Of a DNA stretch of 64,000 bases, positions 24,812 through 36,768 are shown piece after piece. Within the stretch, counting starts at the first letter, position 1, and every line of letters begins with the position of its first letter. Origin of the DNA: Purshia tridentata (taxonomy: Eukaryota > Streptophyta > Magnoliopsida > Rosales > Rosaceae); the NCBI GenBank assembly GCA_003254885.1, contig QANT01000708.1, positions 54,743 to 118,742 of the forward strand, read 5' to 3'. The position numbers and the translations under genes were made by a program. Under the pieces are notes generated by a model, which ran no database searches, was not told where the DNA came from, and saw only the letters and a program-made list of their open reading frames with translations.

Positions 24812-26019
24812 ATGCTTCGACTCCCGAAGTCTGTTTCCCGATTCATCCCCAGGCAGCGTTCACTTCGGCAGCTGCACGCAAAGCCCAGACATCGCTGTTA
24901 TCCCCAAAACGACGGCGTAGATAGGGGTCGGAAAAGGGTGGAGGATGAAGATAGTTATTTGCACTTGTACAAGAGCAAAGGCCAACACCTCTTAACCAAT
25001 CCACGCATTCTCGACAACATTGTTCGAAAATCCGCGATTCAACCCACCGACACAGTCCTCGAGATCGGACCCGGTACTGGAAATCTTACCCTGAAGCTTC
25101 TAGAAGTTGCGAAGAGTGTCGTTGCCATTGAAATTGATGATCGGATGGTGGAGATTCTCCAGAAACGTGTTGAGGAGCACGGGCTTCAAGATCGCTTAAC
25201 TGTAAGTTAAATGGTTGCTTATGTGTTCGATGAAACGCCTCAATGAAATATTTGAGCTTTTGCAATTTGTGGGTTTTACAGGTTATACGTAAAGACGCAC
25301 TGAAGGCGGAGTTTCCTGAGTTTGATCTTGTTGTGGCGAACATTCCGTATGGGATATCTTCGCCTCTGGTGGCAAAATTGGTGTATGGGGCAAAGCCATT
25401 TCGGAGCGCCACGCTGCTACTGCAAAAAGAGTTTGCGAGGAGGTTGTTGGCGGAGCCCGGCGACTCGGAGTTCAACCGCTTGGCAGTGAATGTGAAACTG
25501 GTGGCGGATGTGGAGTTTGTCATGGATGTGAGCAAGAGGGACTTTGTTCCTTGTCCAAAAGTCGACTCGTCTGTGGTTATAATACGTCTGAAACCTGAAG
25601 TTCCGAATGTGAATATGGATGAATGGCGGGCTTTTACAAAAGCTTGTTTCGGGAACAAGAATAAGACGCTTGGGGCAACGTTCAAGCAAAAGAAGAAGGT
25701 GATGGAGCTCTTGGGGTTGTCCAAAATGACTGGCGCAAATAGTGAAAGCAAAAATTTCATTTGTAGCAACGACGATGATGGAGAAAGTGATCATGAAGAG
25801 GAGTGTTTTCCATCCTCTTGCTCGGAAATGGGAGCGAGTTTTTTCAAGGAGAAGTTAATAAGGGTTCTAAAATCAGCTGATTTTGAAGACAAGAGGCCTT
25901 CGAAGCTGTCGAATGGTGAGTTACTGCATTTACTTGCATTATTTAATCAAGCAGGAATATATTTTCATGATCAATCCAAGAGTAGGAATGTAGAGAATGA
26001 ATCATTTAGTGATAGCTAA
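24812..26019 (+). CDS. DIM1B: Ribosomal RNA adenine N6,N6-dimethyltransferase, mitochondrial (KsgA/Dim1 family)
   Basis: SAM-dependent enzyme that dimethylates two adjacent adenines near the 3' end of small-subunit rRNA; the plant DIM1B type acts in mitochondria. Two exons, 24812-25201 and 25282-26019, join in phase 0 to give 375 aa. Residues 1 to about 45 are basic and Arg/Ser/Pro-rich (LRLPKSVSRFIPRQRSLRQL), as expected of a mitochondrial presequence. KSKGQHLLTNPRILDNIV begins the catalytic domain. Motif I is VLEIGPGTGNLTLKLLE, motif II VVAIEIDDRMVE, and the catalytic motif IV is VVANIPYGISSP. The family motifs FVPCPKVDSSVV and FGNKNKTLGATF follow. Near residue 310 there is an acidic linker (NDDDGESDHEEE). 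The length is close to Arabidopsis DIM1B. Cytosolic DIM1A and plastid PFC1 paralogues are less likely because of the presequence and acidic insertion. Confidence 0.92.
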
Positions 26020-26961
26020 CAGTTCATTGCTATTAGCTACATTTTCTTCTCAAAATCTCACTCGCAGTAAAGGAAAAATTTTCTTCTACTTTGCAGTTTC
26101 CAAGTTGTGAGGGTATCAAATTGAGGCTCTAACTCTCAATAAAAGGGAAATATTTCTATACTATTATAACATTATTACTATAAGGCCATCAAGCATAAAA
26201 GTCTCTGGAGAGGCATATGACTCTAGAACTATAACAATAAGATTGTCCATGGTTTAACACAGGGTAGGCTACACACCATTTAGGCTTTTCTGGGCTGTTG
26301 CAATCCAACACATTTTGAGGTGGACAGGGTAAAATTATTGGGTTTTTCTGGGTTAGTGATTGATCTTCATTTATTCTGTTTAGCTTATTTGTCCAGAAAT
26401 TTTATTTGATGCTAGGAATTGGAAACTAAGGTCTTGAAATCCCAACAAACTTTTCACTCTCTTAGACACTGCAAAGGCATTGTGATTTAAGTTAGGAGTA
26501 GGCTTGGACATGTCACCTTTGCTACCAATTATGGTACTGTATATGGCTCCACCAACTTAATAATATTGAGGGCTGGTGCTGGAACCTGTACTCGGAATAG
26601 GGCCAAAGCATCGTAGCCTTTCTTGTTGTACATACCGCCAAAGTTGTTATCATATCAAACAGAAAAAAATTAATAGATGGGGGACTTAGATATGGAGTTG
26701 AGTTTCATTCATCCCCCACTGGCATTCAATTTTTAAGGACCTAAGGGCCCAAAAGCACCTGCTGTCGACAAAGATGGTGACACCAGAACTAACTCCTACA
26801 AAAACAAATAGACCCCATCCCACCTCTCCTAGCTGTCAGTACAAGGCTACAGTGCAACTCCGGATATATATCAGGATTGTTCCTCCTTTTATATATAATT
26901 TATTTTCTATTTTTAGCTTGAGATATACTGTACAGAATTTGACATCCCTTGATGGGCTGAT
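26020..26961. other. Convergent 3' flanks of DIM1B-like and CYP90C1-like genes
   Basis: Lies between two convergent genes and probably consists of their 3' UTRs. No other feature is recognised. Confidence 0.5.
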
Positions 26962-29900
26962 TCAAACGGTGGTTGTGGATGTGACTGTAATAGGCAGCTT
27001 CCTCTTCATCTTGACTGTTGGGAAGTGAACAATGTCATCCTTCTCTGCTACCCATCTGAAAGGAGGTATAAGTTAGGCAATTGATTAGCTCTTAATTATA
27101 CTTTGCAATTGCACAAACAATTAATGGAATTAATGCAGCAATTAGGTTTGGACCATCTGGTCAAATTACATTGTGTTTTTAGGAGAAATGTTAATTTGCT
27201 ATATACTTGCATGGGGAAGAATAGAATACCTATAACTGGTGACAAGATGATGAAGGAAGATTGATAATTCGAGTCTGGATAGCTCCCAACCAGGGCACAG
27301 CCTCTGTCCTCCACCAAATGGTGTAAAACTGGTACTGTAGCTTAAGGTAGAAGTTTCTACCTTCTGCTGTCAAAGAAAACATGTATAATACATATTATAT
27401 ATGCATAAATACACATGCACACTCAAAAACATAGACTACTGTGTAGCCACTCCTCTCCAAAAAGTTAAATTAAATAAATAGAAAAAAAAGAACAATATGT
27501 TTACCTCCCATCTCCATGGATCAAACTGATATGGGTGTTCATAGTTCTCTTCATCCATATGAACAGAACTTATGGATGCCATGACACACCATCCTTGTGG
27601 TATCAAATACCCTGAAAACCAACATATAAAAAAAAAAAAAAACTAAGTAAATTGACAATACTTAAACTGTACATGTATATATCAATTATTTTCTGTTTTT
27701 TTTTTCAAAGGAAAAAAAGACTAAAGGAACTGACCTTGGATTTCAACATCTTTAAGAGCTTTTCTCCAAATAGCATTGATAATATTTGCCATTCTAAGAG
27801 TCTCACTTATCACCTTGAGAAAAATAAACAATAATTAACATCTTGGGCATCATAAATTTTTGTCCCCTTCTTCATATATGAATGCATTATGCATATTGTC
27901 ATCATGATGATGCTGTAAATAGTAAGACATTGTCTATTGTCTTCCTACCATTGGGGACTCACATTTTGAGTAAAACGCAGGGACACGTAATCAGTCCATG
28001 CATAATCTTCTGAGGATTCAATCTTCTGTCTCTTCAATTCCATGTTCTCCTCCTGCATTGCAGTACACAGAGATGATAGATAATGCATTAAACAGATGAC
28101 AGGGTCTTTCACTTTAATATCAAAGCCAAAAACTTAAGAGGAATATTTTGATGGTGAATATCACCACCATATTAGATAGTTGTGATGTGTCACTTAAGCA
28201 AAATAGCATAGCACTCAAAATTTAAGGGCAGCTTATCATCAATTTCCTTTCACTAAAATGACCATCATCAATTCTTCTTGGGTATATATGGAAAGCTACT
28301 TTTGCAGATATACAGCAATGCTACTCAAAATAAAAACCAGCTCTCCAGCTGGCTGTGATGGGAGGGAGCTTTCAGTTTCACTTTTCACCCACTTTTCTCA
28401 TCATTTCTTAATGTCCAAACAAACAAAATGTTACGTACAGGGATACACGTTTATTATTACTTTGATTTTCATTCTATATATACAACACTCTACCACAAAC
28501 AGCTATTAGATTCATCTTCCACTAACAATTGCAAAGGTCGGACTCAATATCAACCATTCAAGAGAGTCCACATCTTACGGGGATCCAATATCAAGAACCC
28601 ACCTATTCATTCAAGTACAAATTAAACTACAAGTCATGTGAAAACTACTATTCCAATGTCAAACCAACCTCTTTAGCTTTGCCATCCAATTATTTTTAAT
28701 TTGTTGTTATAGTTTTGTGGTTAATTTCTTCTCTAATTAATTAGTGAGCTTTTTTGGCATGCGTATTAATAAATAATAAGGTCATTAATTAATTATTTAT
28801 GCTGGTATATTTTTTTGGTCAATATATATACTGGTATATTGGACCACCCACCCATACATACCTAACCTCGTTTTAAATATGTTTAAAAATGTCACATTGT
28901 ACTTTTAATATTATAGCCATTAGGCCCATTACTTATATATAAATATACAACACCCACATCTAACCTTTTTCCCGGGGATATAAGCATGGTTAGCACCTTT
29001 GCATGAGTCTGCATAAGTCGTTTTCAATTTTAGAACCCAACATTAATCTTTGTGAAAAATAGCTTTTTTTGGACATAAATTGTCCCAAATGCACCTTTTG
29101 CAAGCATTTGTTATTACTTTTTGCCCCACAACCGAAACCTTCCTCCTCCCTCCCCAAACCAAGTCACCCTCCTCCCCCCTTTCTTGCCGCCAAGCCCTCC
29201 TCTCAATGCCTCCCTAGAGTCGGCCACCTAACTCACACACCTCCCTTCCCGACGCACCCACCTCCTTCCCCTTTCAAACTGCCAAGCGCTCGGTAATGCA
29301 ATTTTCTTCTTCCAGGATCGACATCACCCATATAGTTAACCATTTATTTTGGTTGACGTCAACTATATAGTCGACAATTCATTACCGAGCGCTCGGCGCT
29401 ACAAATCCGTAAAGAAGAGAAGACCAAGTATGGTAAATTACATGTTGAAGAAGGGGTATTTTGGACAATTCTTATTCAAAAAATGCTATTTTCCGCAAAA
29501 ATTAGTGTTTGGTGGTAAAACTAAAAACGACTCATGCAAAGGTGCTAACCATGTCTATATCTCTCTCTTATTTTTTTTAACATATAAATTATAATTTCAA
29601 AGATTATAATACTCAATATGACATGGCAGGTGAGTGAAGCTGCGAGACTAGAGTGTGCCTGTGATTATTAGTAGTCCTAGTCTCCAAGAATCCTAGTGGT
29701 AACAAGTCGCACAGTAACGTAGTTAATAGTAGTGGTCCTAATCTGGCAGCAGCCGTCCAAATCGTACGGCTGAAAAGCATCCACTCTACAAAGTGGGCCC
29801 TCACACTCGCTCTCTGTGTCAAACTCGTGCGTGCATTCGAGTGTATAATGAAATGCAGTGAAAGGGACCTCTTTAAAAAACAAAGTCAAACACTTCGGAG

Positions 29901-32556
29901 GCAAAGCTATTGGGCCCAGCGGCCCAGCATCGAAACAAGATCAAATCCTGACCGTTGGACTAACAAGCAGTATAGTGTACGTACCCTTAGCTTGTCTAGT
30001 GCGACGGGGCTGTCACTGAGGTATTTGACGGCTAGGGTCATGGCCATAGGAACAGTCTCCTCTCCTGGGATCATCATCTCTATGATATTCCCCGCGATGA
30101 AATCCAACGGCAGCCGTTGGGGGTCGTTTGAGTGAACGCTATCCCGTAAGAGCACGTCCACCGCGTCGTTGACTGGACCTCTTTCTTGGGTACTACTATT
30201 TTCCATGGCCATTTTTCTCTCCTCTACTATCTTCCCCACCATCTTCAACAACCGCTCCCTAGCCTGCATCATTGCATCCACACAAATAATGCCACGCAAC
30301 AAAACTAATGAATGATACAATATTGTCTTGGAGTATTCTATTTGTTAAAAATAAATACGATATAGAATGAGTTTAAACTTAAATAAATGAAATACTGTCA
30401 CATTATTTAATAAACATAATTTAATCAGTGTAACAGTGATTGTAACTTTGTAAGTGTAATAGTACCTATAGTAATAAGTGTAACAAAACCCTACACCTTC
30501 TAATTTAAATCGACATATATACATACGCATTTTTTACCTTGAGTGATTTATATAGTCTAGTTCCAGGGAGCTTGATAGGTATGCATATTAAACCTTTTAT
30601 GAATTCTTCAAATTCTCTCTTGAGACGTTTCAAATCTTCACCAGGACCAACACTCATTAAAACTTTAACCAGAACTTCAAAGGTAATCTGAAACACCCAA
30701 AAAGGCAAAAATTAAGCTAGTGTAGGGTTAATGATGTTAGAGCTGTCACATATATAGCACAACTATATAATAAGTGGTATATTTAGCATGCGGTAAAAGT
30801 ATTAGGTAGGGACCTTTTGGGTTTCATCTTGGACGTAAATGGGCTGAGGATGGTGCATGTGTGGTCTCCAACGAGCCAAGGTGAGGTTGACTGAGTTCTC
30901 AATGTCTCTGGTGATTCGGGCTTTGAATTGTGGGGATTTGAGGAAGCCACCGATGAGTGCATGCAGTCTCTTGTGAAGGTTTCCATTAATTTGGAGAATA
31001 GAATTTTTTCCCAGTAGCTCTTTGATTGATTTTGGGTAAGCAGGAATGAATGCATTGCCATGGTTCTGTAATACCACCTTGTTCACTTCGGCATTTGTGG
31101 ACACTATGATTGGGGTTCCCAGTATATGCGTTTTGAACACCTTCCCATACCTGTATTTGTATGATAGCTATAGAGTGAAAAGAAAGAGAGAGATTGTTTA
31201 TAAAAATAAAGATCGAATGTATAACTGTATGACATGTAATGGCTGCATTGTAGAATTTTCCTAACATGATTTACTCAATTTAATTAATTAATTTGTTAGG
31301 CAGTTTTTTTTTTTGCCATTGATTAATTTGTTGGGAGGCTAAAATGTGGTTAGTAACACTATTAATAGTGGGGGAGTCTAAGACCTAGTGTTACTAGTTG
31401 GTGCAGAGCAGAGCAGACTAGCAGAGCAGGCTTTTCTTTCTTTCTTTCATTCATTCATTTACTTGTTGGGTGTTCCTTTTTCCCTCTTGGGTTTCTTTCT
31501 TTGTTTTGCTATTGTCACCATCTGTCATGAATGAACAAATCCTATTCTTTTATGCTTTATTTATATACGTTGGTAAGTAACACTTATAATTTCTACTTGT
31601 TTTAGGTGTGGTAGGCAAATAAAGACATAGTTAAAACTTTATCTAACATTAGTATAAGTATTGGGTCAGTTCAATAACGTTATCTCCTAACTTTCTTTAT
31701 TTCTTCTCTTTTTTGGTACATGTTAGATGATTCTCATTAAAAGCTATAGCTTTTACCCATTCGAATCTCTTCACCACATGAACCGATCGATTCAAGACTT
31801 TTAAAAAAAAGTCTATGGAATTATATTTATGTGTACATACACATTACACAACAATTAATCATGGTTGAATGTTTGGGAGTCAAGTCAAAATCAGTAGCCC
31901 AATTACTGATAATTCCTGCTACTACTTGCTTCAATTTCTATATGGGCTGATCATCAACATGCATCAATAATATTGATATTATATATGTGTCTTTATCATT
32001 GACAGCATATATAAGCAGGAGAGAACATATCTGTTGAGTATATTATTTGTAGTTTGAGAGAAAGAAAGATGCCATTGTGATTAAAATATTTGCACGCTTT
32101 ACATAGTATAACATTAACACCATAATTACAAGTTTAGGATAATCAAATATATAGTTTTGGAATCTGTAAAAAGTAATTATTTTGGAAAAATACAATTAAT
32201 TTTTATAATTAAGCACCTACTAATGAAGGAGGCAGGAAGATCAACAAATCTGAGTGAAGAAGATATTGGAGGGCAGAAAATGATGATGAAAGATTGAAGA
32301 AGAGAATGAAGGCTTACAGAGATCTGCGTTTTTCCATGAAACTGACAGGTCGAGAGGTGTAGCCACAAGCAATGAAGTCAAGGGTTTCTCCTATCAAAGG
32401 CCAACCTAACTTCCCTTTGGGAACTCGACCCTTTTTGTAATTTTGGCTTTTGTTGTTGTTCTTCTTCAGCTTCTTCTTCTTCTCCTCATTAAACCAATAC
32501 CATGATCCTACTATAATTAATCCCACCAAAACCCAGCTTCCTATAACCCCTTCCAT
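26962..32556 (-). CDS. ROT3: Cytochrome P450 CYP90C1 (ROTUNDIFOLIA3), brassinosteroid C-23 hydroxylase
   Basis: ER-anchored P450 that hydroxylates C-23 of brassinosteroid precursors such as 3-epi-6-deoxocathasterone, redundantly with CYP90D1. Nine exons: 32556-32318, 31150-30814, 30687-30538, 30263-29985, 28052-27963, 27813-27735, 27611-27505, 27366-27230 and 27055-26962. They total 1512 nt (503 aa) with all phases consistent. An N-terminal anchor ([15 protein letters not shown]) precedes a Lys/Asn-rich linker and [36 protein letters not shown] and [19 protein letters not shown] (I helix) match CYP90C1 more closely than CYP90D1. K-helix ETLR is in [10 protein letters not shown], then FDPWRW, and the heme loop is [13 protein letters not shown] with its Cys ligand. 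The start is the first ATG; it sits about 200 bp below TATA-like repeats. The gene looks intact. Intron 4 carries a MITE-like element. Confidence 0.96.
28976..29562. mobile_element. MITE-like inverted-repeat element inside CYP90C1 intron 4
   Basis: The left end reads gatataagcatggttagcacc and continues ctttgcatgagtc. The right end, on the minus strand, reads gatatagacatggttagcacc and also continues ctttgcatgagtc. Further inward both arms share related blocks (gaaaatagc, gaca-aattgtcc). The size is about 590 bp and there is no coding capacity. No clean target-site duplication could be fixed, so the superfamily is left open. A second foldback lies inside it (29281-29397). Confidence 0.7.
29281..29397. 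repeat. Foldback nested in the intronic element
   Basis: GCCAAGCGCTCGGTAATG at 29281-29298 is inverted as CATTACCGAGCGCTCGGC at 29380-29397 (one mismatch in 18). Internally, catatagttaacc pairs with ggttgacgtcaactatatag. The 117-bp unit would fold into a long hairpin. It may be a small transposon inserted in the larger one or a subterminal structure of it. Confidence 0.75.
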
Positions 32557-32811
32557 CCTCACAAAAAACCTTGTGAGTTAATTTCTCTTTTGATTGAACA
32601 CCTTATAATGTAATGTAACCCTAGCTATATATCTTCTGAATGTAGAAACTAGAAACTGTAACCTTTTTTGAGGTACCCAAGAGCTGGTCAGCTTCTCACT
32701 CCATGCAGCTACCTAGCTAATTATAATTAGCTCTCTCTCTCTCTCGCTCTCTCTCTATATATATATGTATATATATATACATCATATATGTGTGTGAGAG
32801 AGAGGGAGACT

Positions 32812-32865
<54 letters not shown>

Positions 32866-33022
32866 TTCTATGCTTGACAAGTCAATGGAGAAAGAGAAAC
32901 TTCTTGTTTGTAGTTTGTCCTTGTGGCTGGGCTAGGGGTGAATTGAATGAGCCAGAGGGGGGGGATAGATAGCTATCTAGAGTGAGAGATTCGGAAGATC
33001 TGGGGGTTTCAACAATCATTAA
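32557..33022 (-). promoter_or_regulatory. CYP90C1 5' leader and promoter with TA and GA tracts
   Basis: Between the start at 32556 and about 33022 lie CT repeats (about 32731-32755), TA repeats (about 32756-32780) and a long GA repeat (32814-32861). The TA tract offers TATA-like sequence on the minus strand. A second copy of 32779-33022 occurs at 39280-39497. Confidence 0.5.
32814..32861. repeat. (GA)n microsatellite
   Basis: About 24 GA units are directly visible. The second copy of this region, at 39280-39497, has a shorter tract. Confidence 0.92.
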
Positions 33023-35904
33023 ATGAGATGACCATATTGGGTGCACCAAATGTGACACGATTCTTCATTTTGTATTCACTTCATTTAGATATGTGTATCA
33101 ACTGGACTCCTCCGGCATTTATATACACATCCAACCCCACCCACAAAAGTATAAAATTAATTGTCCCCACCAAGTTTAATTTATCGCGGATCTCATTAAT
33201 TTGTAAGAAATAGGGAGTATATATATTCTTGCTTATGTTTATGTATTGATGTTATAGTTGTTTCGCAAATGACCTCATATTGAGATTTATGACTAAGAAT
33301 GTTGAGTCCAACAATTAATTTTAGGGTGGTGTTCTAAATTCAGAATTTTAAGGGATTTTAAAAGTCTACTAAAATTTAGATATTTTCAATTAAGATTTTA
33401 ATGGATTTTATAAAAATCTAAGTGTTTTTAATGCGAATTTTAATGAATTTCAATAAAATTCATGTATTCTGAAAAATATATGAATTTTATTAAGTGATGG
33501 ATTTAAATGTGTTGTGTTTAAATAACCAAGGGTATGAGAATTGCAGCCAATTCTCCTTGAATTTTGATGAATTTTATAAAAATCTATTAAAATCTCAGTT
33601 AGAGTTTATATTGAATAGACAATCAAAATAAAGTTTAAAACAATGGGAGATAAAAGGACAATGTAGCACATAAAATAAGGGGTACTTTACCTACATATTA
33701 ATAAATAAAAAAACCATAGTCCAGTCGGCTAAAAACTTACATTCTTGGACAAACTTAAGGAACCGACAATCGACAACTACAGTGCACCCTATTACATGCA
33801 ACTAAAAAAATTTGTTCAAAATGTCCTAAAATTGCAAATGCAACTCTAAAATTAACTCAAGATACATGCTTTTGCATCTCAAAAAGTTGTAGATGCATGC
33901 AGTTTGTATCTGCATTTGCCGAGCCCTCTACAAAATGCCAAGTGCTTAGCAACCTTTTTTATGCCCGATGTCGTTTAGCTTAATTCCTTTTAATTTATTT
34001 CTAGTTAATAAACTTACATTTTTTTATCGTTAGGAGTAATTTATCTTAAAATAAAATATAAACAAAAATTCATGCACATTGGGAGATAAACTAACATACA
34101 CCAGTAGTATGTAATATATATCTCATATTTGTTCGTCATGTGGTAATCGTGAGATACATATTGTATATTTGTATACAACCGCTATAGAATTTTTTTCTCC
34201 CATTGTTGAATATCTCATGAATTTAACCATATTGTTCTATGCTAGTGTTGGCATAATGCAGGTAGAAGAAAGCTATATATATATGACACAAGGCTCTCGA
34301 TGATGGATGAAGAACGAAATAAAGAACAAAGATGAGGATGCATGGACATAGTCTTGTCGCATTAATTGTAAATGATTTTGATAATCTGATATGGTTTTGG
34401 ATAGAGCTTATAATAATTTCATTATCAAGTTTGGTTGATTTCATCAAATATTGTCTTGTTGTCTAGTAAATTAATAATAGATTCCAAAAATAACTGGTTT
34501 TTTCTCAAAAATTAAGTTTTCCAAAATTTTAAATGCATTATTCACTTTTTTTGTTTTGTTTTAAAGTATGAAAATCTAAACTTCGAATCTCGACATGTAG
34601 AAAAAATATCACTGAAGTAGAAAAAAGATTTCAATCAACTAATATCATTACTAAGTGTATTAGTATTGTGATTGTAAGGTCTCCAAGTATAGCAAACAGA
34701 TATCAGAGTTCCCTATTAGTATTGCAATTTCATTGGTGCTGCTGAGTAGTCAAATGACTCACGTTGATTACTATAACTTCAAAAAACATGTGATGTGATT
34801 TATTATTTTAATTTTTTTTTTCATAATTACCATGTAATAAGTTAATAACTTATGTAAGAGAAGAAAAAACTAAAAAGAAAAGGACAAGGTGGTGACTACT
34901 GAAGGGTGAGTGGTGACAGGGGTCTAGTCGCCTATCTCTTCGTCAATAACGATGTCACGAGTTGATCTGTGGATGTTATCCCTCACGCGCCTTAAGAGAG
35001 AGTGAAGGGCCCAATTCCAACCAACAAAAGGAAATGGCCGATTGGGCCGTGTAGAGGGCGGCCTCCTTTGCTTCCACAATTGATTATGGAGGCATTCTCT
35101 CTTTCACATCTCGTATTAATCACGAATTTTTTGTTTAGAATTATTATATGTTACGGAAAGAATTGAGGGGTTAAAGTATGCATTTGCAATGGATGGCTGC
35201 CATTTGCAATGGGCAGCAAGTGGTTAGGTTGCTGCATGTGAAAGGTGTGGTGTGGTGCAGTGCAGGGTCAGTGGTGGCTCATTGACCACTTTTTGATTTG
35301 CTTCTATGCTTGGTTGGTTGGAGTATGATGGACAATTGAAGTGACAAGTGCAATGTCACTCATTAGCATATTGGTCATGAACATGCAATCACTCTGGACG
35401 AATTCTGTGATGGAGACCCAATACCATTGCATTATTTCTGACTGCTTTCATAATTGTCATCCCTGTTGGGCTACTTTGGGTCAAAAGGACCACCGTGCCA
35501 AATTTTGGGATGCCAATTTTTTAAATGTCGGACTTGGCACTTTGAAGATGTAATAAAGTTTCTCCACTCCCATTAAATACCTATGTAAATTAGGTGAAGG
35601 AAGAATGAAGAAATGACAGTATTGCATTGCATGTACTTTTAAGTTTAAAATTTGAATTATAGGGTTAGAAGGATAAACAATAAATAAGCATGAGCGTAGA
35701 CACGACATGTTGCCGATGTATTGTAAATTGACTGTTGCACATTTAAATTTTGTGTGTCAAACACTATGTTAATGTTTGCACTCGTATTCATCCACATTGG
35801 ATCCTACCTATTAATTATAATATGCTGAATTTACATTCATCAAACCAATTAATAATGGGAGCCTATTTGAGAGATTGGTTGGGGGGTGGGGTGAAAAGAA
35901 AAAT
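33023..35904. other. Intergenic DNA with an AT-rich inverted-repeat region
   Basis: No gene is recognised. At about 33325-33640 short blocks recur in inverted orientation: aataaaattcatg/catgaattttatt-like arms around 33450-33495, and outer blocks attttaatggattttataa versus the minus-strand form of the sequence near 33570-33600. This suggests a degenerate MITE, but no ends could be set. The remainder is AT-rich. Confidence 0.45.
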
Positions 35905-36115
35905 CTCCTATATCAAACTGCATATGCCTTTTATCAAATCTTCATCACAATTCGTTAAAACAAAAACGATGCAGTAGCACCCTAAAGCATTTTGGAGTCG
36001 GAGTGAGAATGTCAAAGCTCAGATGTAGCACTGTGAACTGATCATTCACGAACAGCTCAACTAGTGTGCACATTCATAACCAACACCCTTTACAAGGCTC
36101 AGTGTGTCTGCATGT
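35905..36115 (-). pseudogene. Decayed, internally deleted copy of the 3' end of the MiaB-like gene
   Basis: The segment parallels 36430-37260 in the same order but with large deletions. It shares tatatcaaactgcatat, acaaaaacgatgcagt, gcaccctaaa, gaactgat, and aacagctcaactagtgtgca followed directly by aaccaaca and ctttacaaggct-agtgtgtctgcatgtt. The first blocks match DNA downstream of the MiaB-like stop (3' UTR). The last matches the beginning of its final coding exon near 37213-37262. The roughly 460 bp between, which is most of the coding part, is missing. There is no coding capacity. Confidence 0.75.
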
Positions 36116-36768
36116 TACTCCTCCCCCTCCTCTTCCCTCTTGCTTGTTTTTTGGGCCTTGGCTTTGTCCTTGTTGGAATTCATTTATAATCCATTTGACT
36201 AATTTTTATTTCTTTTCCTCTTTTGGCTGTAAATGTAAATCCATTGGAAATTTGAATTCACTTCCAAACAATTTTTTTTTCTTTAATTTCTTTCTATGTA
36301 CATCAGTTACATCACCTCTACCAAATTCATGGGAAAACAATTAACAACCAAAATCAATTAAAATTAAGAACCATTATATTTGAACTTTTTATTTTCAAAT
36401 AAAATTAAATAATTAATAATGCAAATTCAGAACCACTGTATATCAAACTGCATATATTTTTCAACAGAGCATCATCACAACTCAGTTAAATAATCAGTAC
36501 AAAAACGATGCAGTCGCACCCTAAACCATTTGAAGTTGGAGGTTGTGATTCAGTGAAAATGTCTACAGCTATAAACTCACGAAAGAACCAATTTTCATGA
36601 GAAGGACGACCAAATGCAGCATTTTGAACTGATAAAATTTCCACCCCTCCGTCATTTGACAAACATGAATAAAGTAACTCTGTGATGATATACCATATAA
36701 TGAAGTAAAACTATTATGGAACATTCCCGAACAGCTCAACTAGTGTGCACATTCATGAACAGCTCTGT

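Noticed and set aside
33325-33640. AT-rich inverted blocks resembling a MITE
   Set aside because: Arms are interrupted and no ends or TSD can be set; noted only in the intergenic description.
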